From Tremella fuciformis (Eukaryota; Basidiomycota; Tremellomycetes; Tremellales; Tremellaceae), in the NCBI GenBank assembly GCA_032768795.1, contig CP136498.1:620001-684000 (forward strand): a stretch of DNA of 64,000 bases, written 5' to 3'. Position numbers and translations under genes: made by a program. The notes beneath the pieces were generated by a model. It had not been told where the DNA came from and searched no databases. It was given only the letters and a program-made list of their open reading frames with translations. Positions 59,691 to 64,000 of this stretch are shown here, one piece after another. Within the stretch, counting starts at the first letter, position 1; each line of letters opens with the position of its first letter.

Positions 59691-62600
59691 ACCTACACGC
59701 AATCGACCTTTGTCTTTTTTTCCCTTCGGGCTACAGTGTGGCGGCGTGCTCGAAGGTCTGAAACGAGATCTTGTCGCGCGCTCGGATCGCTAGGCCGGTA
59801 GGAGCTAGACGGAGCGCCATCCTTCCCGCCCCTTGCCCCCTCACGGTGTTTCTGGTGATTCCAGCTTACAGGACGACCCGAGCGCGCAATCTATGCCCGG
59901 GACCGAGCTAAGGCTACCGCATGAACCGGACGTGCTGCTACCGGTGAGACGGGGCCAAGACCTTGGGCCATATGCCCCGACCAGCAGCTCGAAGCGACGG
60001 GCAGTGAAAAGGCCGCAATCTTGAACCATATGGGAATGTCCGTCCACATCGTTACCTTGCTGCTCAGTACAGTCCGGAGCATCAAGGTCCCCATGATCGC
60101 GGGCCCTGTCCTCGCTCGTCGTCTCTTGGTAGGGGGTCTGACGGTACTTCACAGGGTTCAATAGTATACCCGCTATGACCTACAAGGCGCAGGCTGAAAC
60201 TCGGCCGGGAAGAGCCTGTAGAAAAGACCGCCCGTTTTGGCTGAAGGTAGCCGTGAACTCCGATAAGACGGGGACTGGAAGCGCGTAAAGAGCAGAGGAT
60301 TTTGGTAGAGTGAGGAGACGAGAGAGGTTAGATGGGCATGGCTTTCGCTCGCGCACTCTTGTAAGACCCCGAGCTTGGACACCGGAAGATTCTGCCTGTC
60401 ACATCACATCTCTGCCTCTGCCCCAGACCCACCACGCAATGAACGAGTCTCTTTGACTCAAGGGGCGGATGATGGGGTTGAGTTGTCCGGTCGTGCATGG
60501 CCCGGCGCGAGGGACACGAAGGGGATTGGGGGAGATGAGACCGTACTCTCAGGTCGGCAATGCTGGTACCCTGAATTAGCGAGACGCCTCCGACGCACGG
60601 AGCTCTGCTCACGATTATCTGCTCAGTTTGGCAGCTCGGACCGGACCGCAACTTGCCAGCACCGCCATTTACTTTGTCATAGGCCTCGCGGCTCCCTGTA
60701 CTGCCACGCTTGTCCCCATGAAGTATCCGAGACCCCGACCCTTGATGAAGCTGCGAGCTGTGAGGTGTACTACGTTCCACGATGGTCGATGGTTCTGGGC
60801 GTTCTGTGACTGCTGCGGATACCATTAATCTTGGTTTCACCAGTGCTGTCGAGGAGATAATGGAGCTCGGTTCGATACCGCTGAGTTGATCATTGGACCT
60901 TTTGCTTTGAGGGACGATGCCGCATTTGCCACCTTGCAAACCTGCACGCGACGTAGACCGCGAGTCTGGGCGAAACTCGGGTCATACGTGGCCCTTTCGG
61001 CGCAGTGGCCGTAGCTGGCCAAGGCTATGGCTATTTGGTAGGTTATAGGCTTAGTGACAACTGCACACGCTCTCTCCGTTAGGCGCTGTCGTTACAGTAC
61101 ATCGACCGGAGTGCTTTACGACAAGGTAGCTAAGCATCCAAAGGGTTTCGAGACTTGCCCTTGTGGAGCTGCACAAAGCATCTTGGGACAGCCCAGTACG
61201 GCGAAGATCACACCCGGGGCCGCAGCTTTGACTAAGCCTTCCCGCCCGGCGCAAGGTTGACACCCGAGCGAGTGTGACTCACATGAAACGCTACAGCTAT
61301 TGCGTATTGCTGGTCTTCCTCTTATCACTCTCGCTTATGTACTCGTGGGACTGAGTATTCCTCCATCAGGCTGAGACGTGTCACTCAACTTGTCTCTACA
61401 TCTATCAAGGTCCACCTGTCGCAAATATCGCGCACTGCCAGACGCAGCTCCGCTTAGCGTTTCCTGATCTCGGGAATTGTGCTTGACCAGGCCTCGTACA
61501 TCCCGGATCACATCCATCAACCTCGATGGCGCATCTACCGATATCTCCAGACATTCCTTCCGGACGACGGCAGCAAGCAAGTCATGCCCGGCCATCTACA
61601 GGATGAGGATGTTGAGGGCACCGAGAGGGTGTGGATCGCAGTCAGAGGCTTGCACTGGCAGTCGCGGTGACTTGCTGATGATGAGCCGTCCCCGAGGCAA
61701 ACCGCCGGGAGTACATGCCGGAGAAGCCTCTGGGTCTTATGACGTGTCTGGTGTGATTTTGGAAACCCTGCATCGAGCATGGACACGTGGTGTAGAGCCG
61801 CTCCGCAATGAACAAGCGAGGTGTCAACTGTGTCATAGAGAAGCAGACGATGAAGTGTACAATTCGTAGATGTATGCATACAAGGGATCCGATCCGCGGC
61901 ATCTAGCATTTTGCAACACTGAAAATAGTTGAAATCTCCGACTTTGGCTCTGGCGAAGGACTGACAAGTTGCAGCCCCGCGTCAACACCTTCCTGAGGTC
62001 GAGCACATATGCCGGCGAGCAGGTGGACTCGAGTGCTCTGTGGCTGCGCGGAGACCGGGCGAAGCGATAGACGTATCGGTGGCGAAGGTAGCCAGAGGCG
62101 ATGATATTCCGCAGGGCCATCGTGGATAAGACTGGCCGGCTCTCCTACAGGAAATTGGTCGGTGGGCTGTACAGCTTTGTCGTGTTTTTGTTCTGTCGTA
62201 GCACTCGAAGTTGGCGCATCGCTTTCTGACATCCTATCGCGGTCATCTGAAAGTCAGCCACAGACACCCGAAGTCGATGCCGACAGGACGCACTTTCCAG
62301 GTCTGCTGCCTCAGCGGTCACAGCGCGTCTTGCCCTGGTAGCGCAAGGCAAGCACAGACTAGTCGCGTAGTAGCATCGAAGATGAGCGAGCGGCGCACGG
62401 ATAGCCGCACGAAGCAGATAGCTGACGGAATTGTGCAGCGAGGGCCGGTACATGTGCCGAGCGAGCGAGCAGATGCCCCAGTCGAGCCTTCCGATCTCAC
62501 GCGTACGAGAAGACAACTGGAAGTCAGCGACAAGCTTGACCACTGGCGACAGAGATCGTCCCACTCACCCTGACTGCCTCGTGGGCCCGGCAGGAGGCCG

Positions 62601-64000
62601 AAGTGTGCCGTCCGTCACGACAGTCTCTGACCGTGTCTTGAGGCTCGGCAAGGTCGCCAGGGAGAGGTCTCCCCTTGTGCCGAACACAGCCGACGGGCAC
62701 GAAGACGCCTCAGTCGATTCGTGGATCCTAACGCTGAGGTGGGGCTGTCTGTTGGTTCACTTCTCCAGATGCTCTTCTGCCTGCCCGAACAGGCTAGAAG
62801 CCGATGGCATACCGACAACAGCAGAAGCGGAAGCCAGTCTGAACGCGGGTGTGGTCGAGACGGGCTTGTGCAGCTGTTGCCGAGTATGCAAAGGTGGAAC
62901 AAGCCCCCTCTCCTCTCCCCTGCTTGAGCTCCATCTCTGCGGCTGTCCAAGGCCAAGGTCCCGGGGCATGCAGTTGTCGTTCTCCTCGGCGCAGTTCGTG
63001 AGCTGTTGAGCGACCAAGGAGACCATAGGTAGTCGACGAGTGCCTGCCGGACAATTTGCCAAGCGGGAAATCGCAAGCGTATTGCCGTTGAGCGAGGGGT
63101 GCGTCGACTGTCCGTCAGCATATTCGAAACACCCACGAGAGGACAACATCAACTGGCGATGCCTTTCTGCTGGGTCCATTCTTCGTGTTGCACCGCCCTC
63201 TCCTTGGTGTGGCCGCTCTGGAGTCCGAAATAATGGCGGTCGCGCCAATGTCCCGCTCCCGTCCACACTGGCGGCCCACTGCTCCCTCTCGATATCGTGG
63301 ATCCCGAACCGTGTTGGGACTGCCCCGCCTAGTGGACAGCGGCATAACTGCTTGAAGCATCGTCCTGGCGATACAATCCTAGGGAGCTGCCCGTTGGGCT
63401 CCCGCGGGTCGCCGCATCATCTGCAAGTCAGCCATTCGGTCTAAAAGCATGGAAGTTGCAGCAGAAAGATAACCCACGCGGAGCGCCAAGGGCTTTGATG
63501 GTCTGAAGACTTCTTCGACATCCCTCCTAGTCACGACAACAGACAGTCTCCAACTGATGGTCACCAGTTCCGGCGTCAGAAGCTTGCCCAACTGGGGTGA
63601 TGGGCTTGGTCGATGGCGATGTCTTTGTGCTGACCTGCCAGAGGGCAAAGAGCGAATGCGTCCGCGCAAAGGATACGTGTCGTGACGGAGTCGGCTGCGC
63701 TTTGGAGCAAAGGCTTTATCATTCGTGCAGTGGGGCAAGATCCAAGCAGTCGCAGCGAGGGCTCGAACATGTTGATGTCTTCCATGCATCCCTTCACCTT
63801 TGATGGCGAGCTGTGAGGCGTAGAGTCTTCAAGCGCATCTGATGTCGTTGATTGTGATCCGGACGCCAGCACAAGGGTTACTGGACACCTCTAACTGTCA
63901 GCCGGGAACCTGGCGGGCCGCGACGCCCAGGCATGATCACCGAGGGCATAAGGATCAGGCAGTACTCACGAGTGAGTTGAAAGTCTAGATGACCTGAGTG
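59691..64000. other. unresolved; no confidently supported gene
   Basis: Both strands carry overlapping frames up to about 200 codons (minus 60939-60328, plus 62431-63009, minus 63266-62757), none with a domain. A minus stretch at about 63570-63400 (PELVTISWRLSVVVTRRDVE) reads like real coding sequence and may be an exon. I see no LTR ends, tandem arrays or transposase motifs here. Confidence 0.3.

Noticed and set aside
60328..60939. Minus-strand frame of about 203 codons
   Set aside because: Overlaps an equally open plus frame, shows no motif, start context or splice sites that favour either.

Overview
This window looks like fungal nuclear DNA, most likely from a basidiomycete. The evidence is its spliceosomal introns of about 35-75 nt (GTNNGT donors, CTNAC/CTAAT branch sites), chromodomain Ty3/gypsy elements, Ty1/copia elements, Fot1/pogo transposases, and fungal-type PD-(D/E)XK and REase-kinase genes. 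I see no rRNA operon, convincing tRNA, CRISPR array or bacterial-style operon. The window is a repeat-rich accessory region in which few host genes survive intact.

Layout. 1-1.65 kb: 3' end of a Ty3/gypsy chromovirus (gypsy-A), whose LTR cuts a minus-strand host gene. 2.7-3.1 kb: another gypsy-type LTR. 3.33-9.08 kb: complete Ty1/copia element (copia-1), with TSD GGTCT and a 699-bp solo LTR inside gag. 9.35-9.93 kb: solo gypsy-A LTR. 9.94-10.57 kb: decayed Fot1/pogo N-terminus containing a 123-bp solo LTR. 10.6-12.5 kb: inverted-repeat-bounded unit dense in GCGATC. 12.6-14.4 kb: PD-(D/E)XK-like gene. 14.4-21 kb: poorly resolved, with an LTR relic at 15.9-16.3 kb and spliceable gene fragments. 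21.1-23.5 kb: minus-strand REase-protein kinase (Crinkler-like) gene. 24.9-25.25 kb: 3' end of a spliced gene.

25.7-38.1 kb is a nested stack. A host gene start is cut by gypsy-B (LTR plus gag). That gag runs into the DDE half of a Fot1/pogo transposase. The transposase is split by a full-length, apparently very young gypsy-C element (27,410-36,314, minus orientation, TSD GTATG) and again by a solo LTR (37,367-38,031, TSD AGAGG). Gypsy-C carries gag and pol on the minus strand, plus a seven-exon gene on the opposite strand between pol and the 3' LTR. That antisense gene encodes a Cys-rich, Zn-cluster-like protein and has its own upstream region with two perfect RFX-type X-boxes. Gypsy-C also has a primer-binding site complementary to its own predicted RNA 5' end, which suggests Tf1/sushi-type self-priming.

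38.1-43.8 kb is degenerate DNA with an LTR-B relic. 43.8-48.4 kb is a decayed copia element. A second, intact copia-2 (48,484-53,927, TSD AGTGT) sits at the start of what looks like that relic's own 3' LTR. 54.1-54.9 kb is a Fot1/pogo N-terminus running into a 21-bp minisatellite, followed by a 5'-truncated gypsy-C LTR at 55.3-55.9 kb. 56.8-57.4 kb holds a bZIP basic-region exon and 58.8-59.7 kb a CCCH+CCHC zinc-finger protein. 59.7-64 kb is unresolved.

The strongest candidate for something not widely described is the antisense, intron-bearing passenger gene of gypsy-C. Its introns can survive an RNA-mediated life cycle precisely because the gene is antisense to the genomic RNA.
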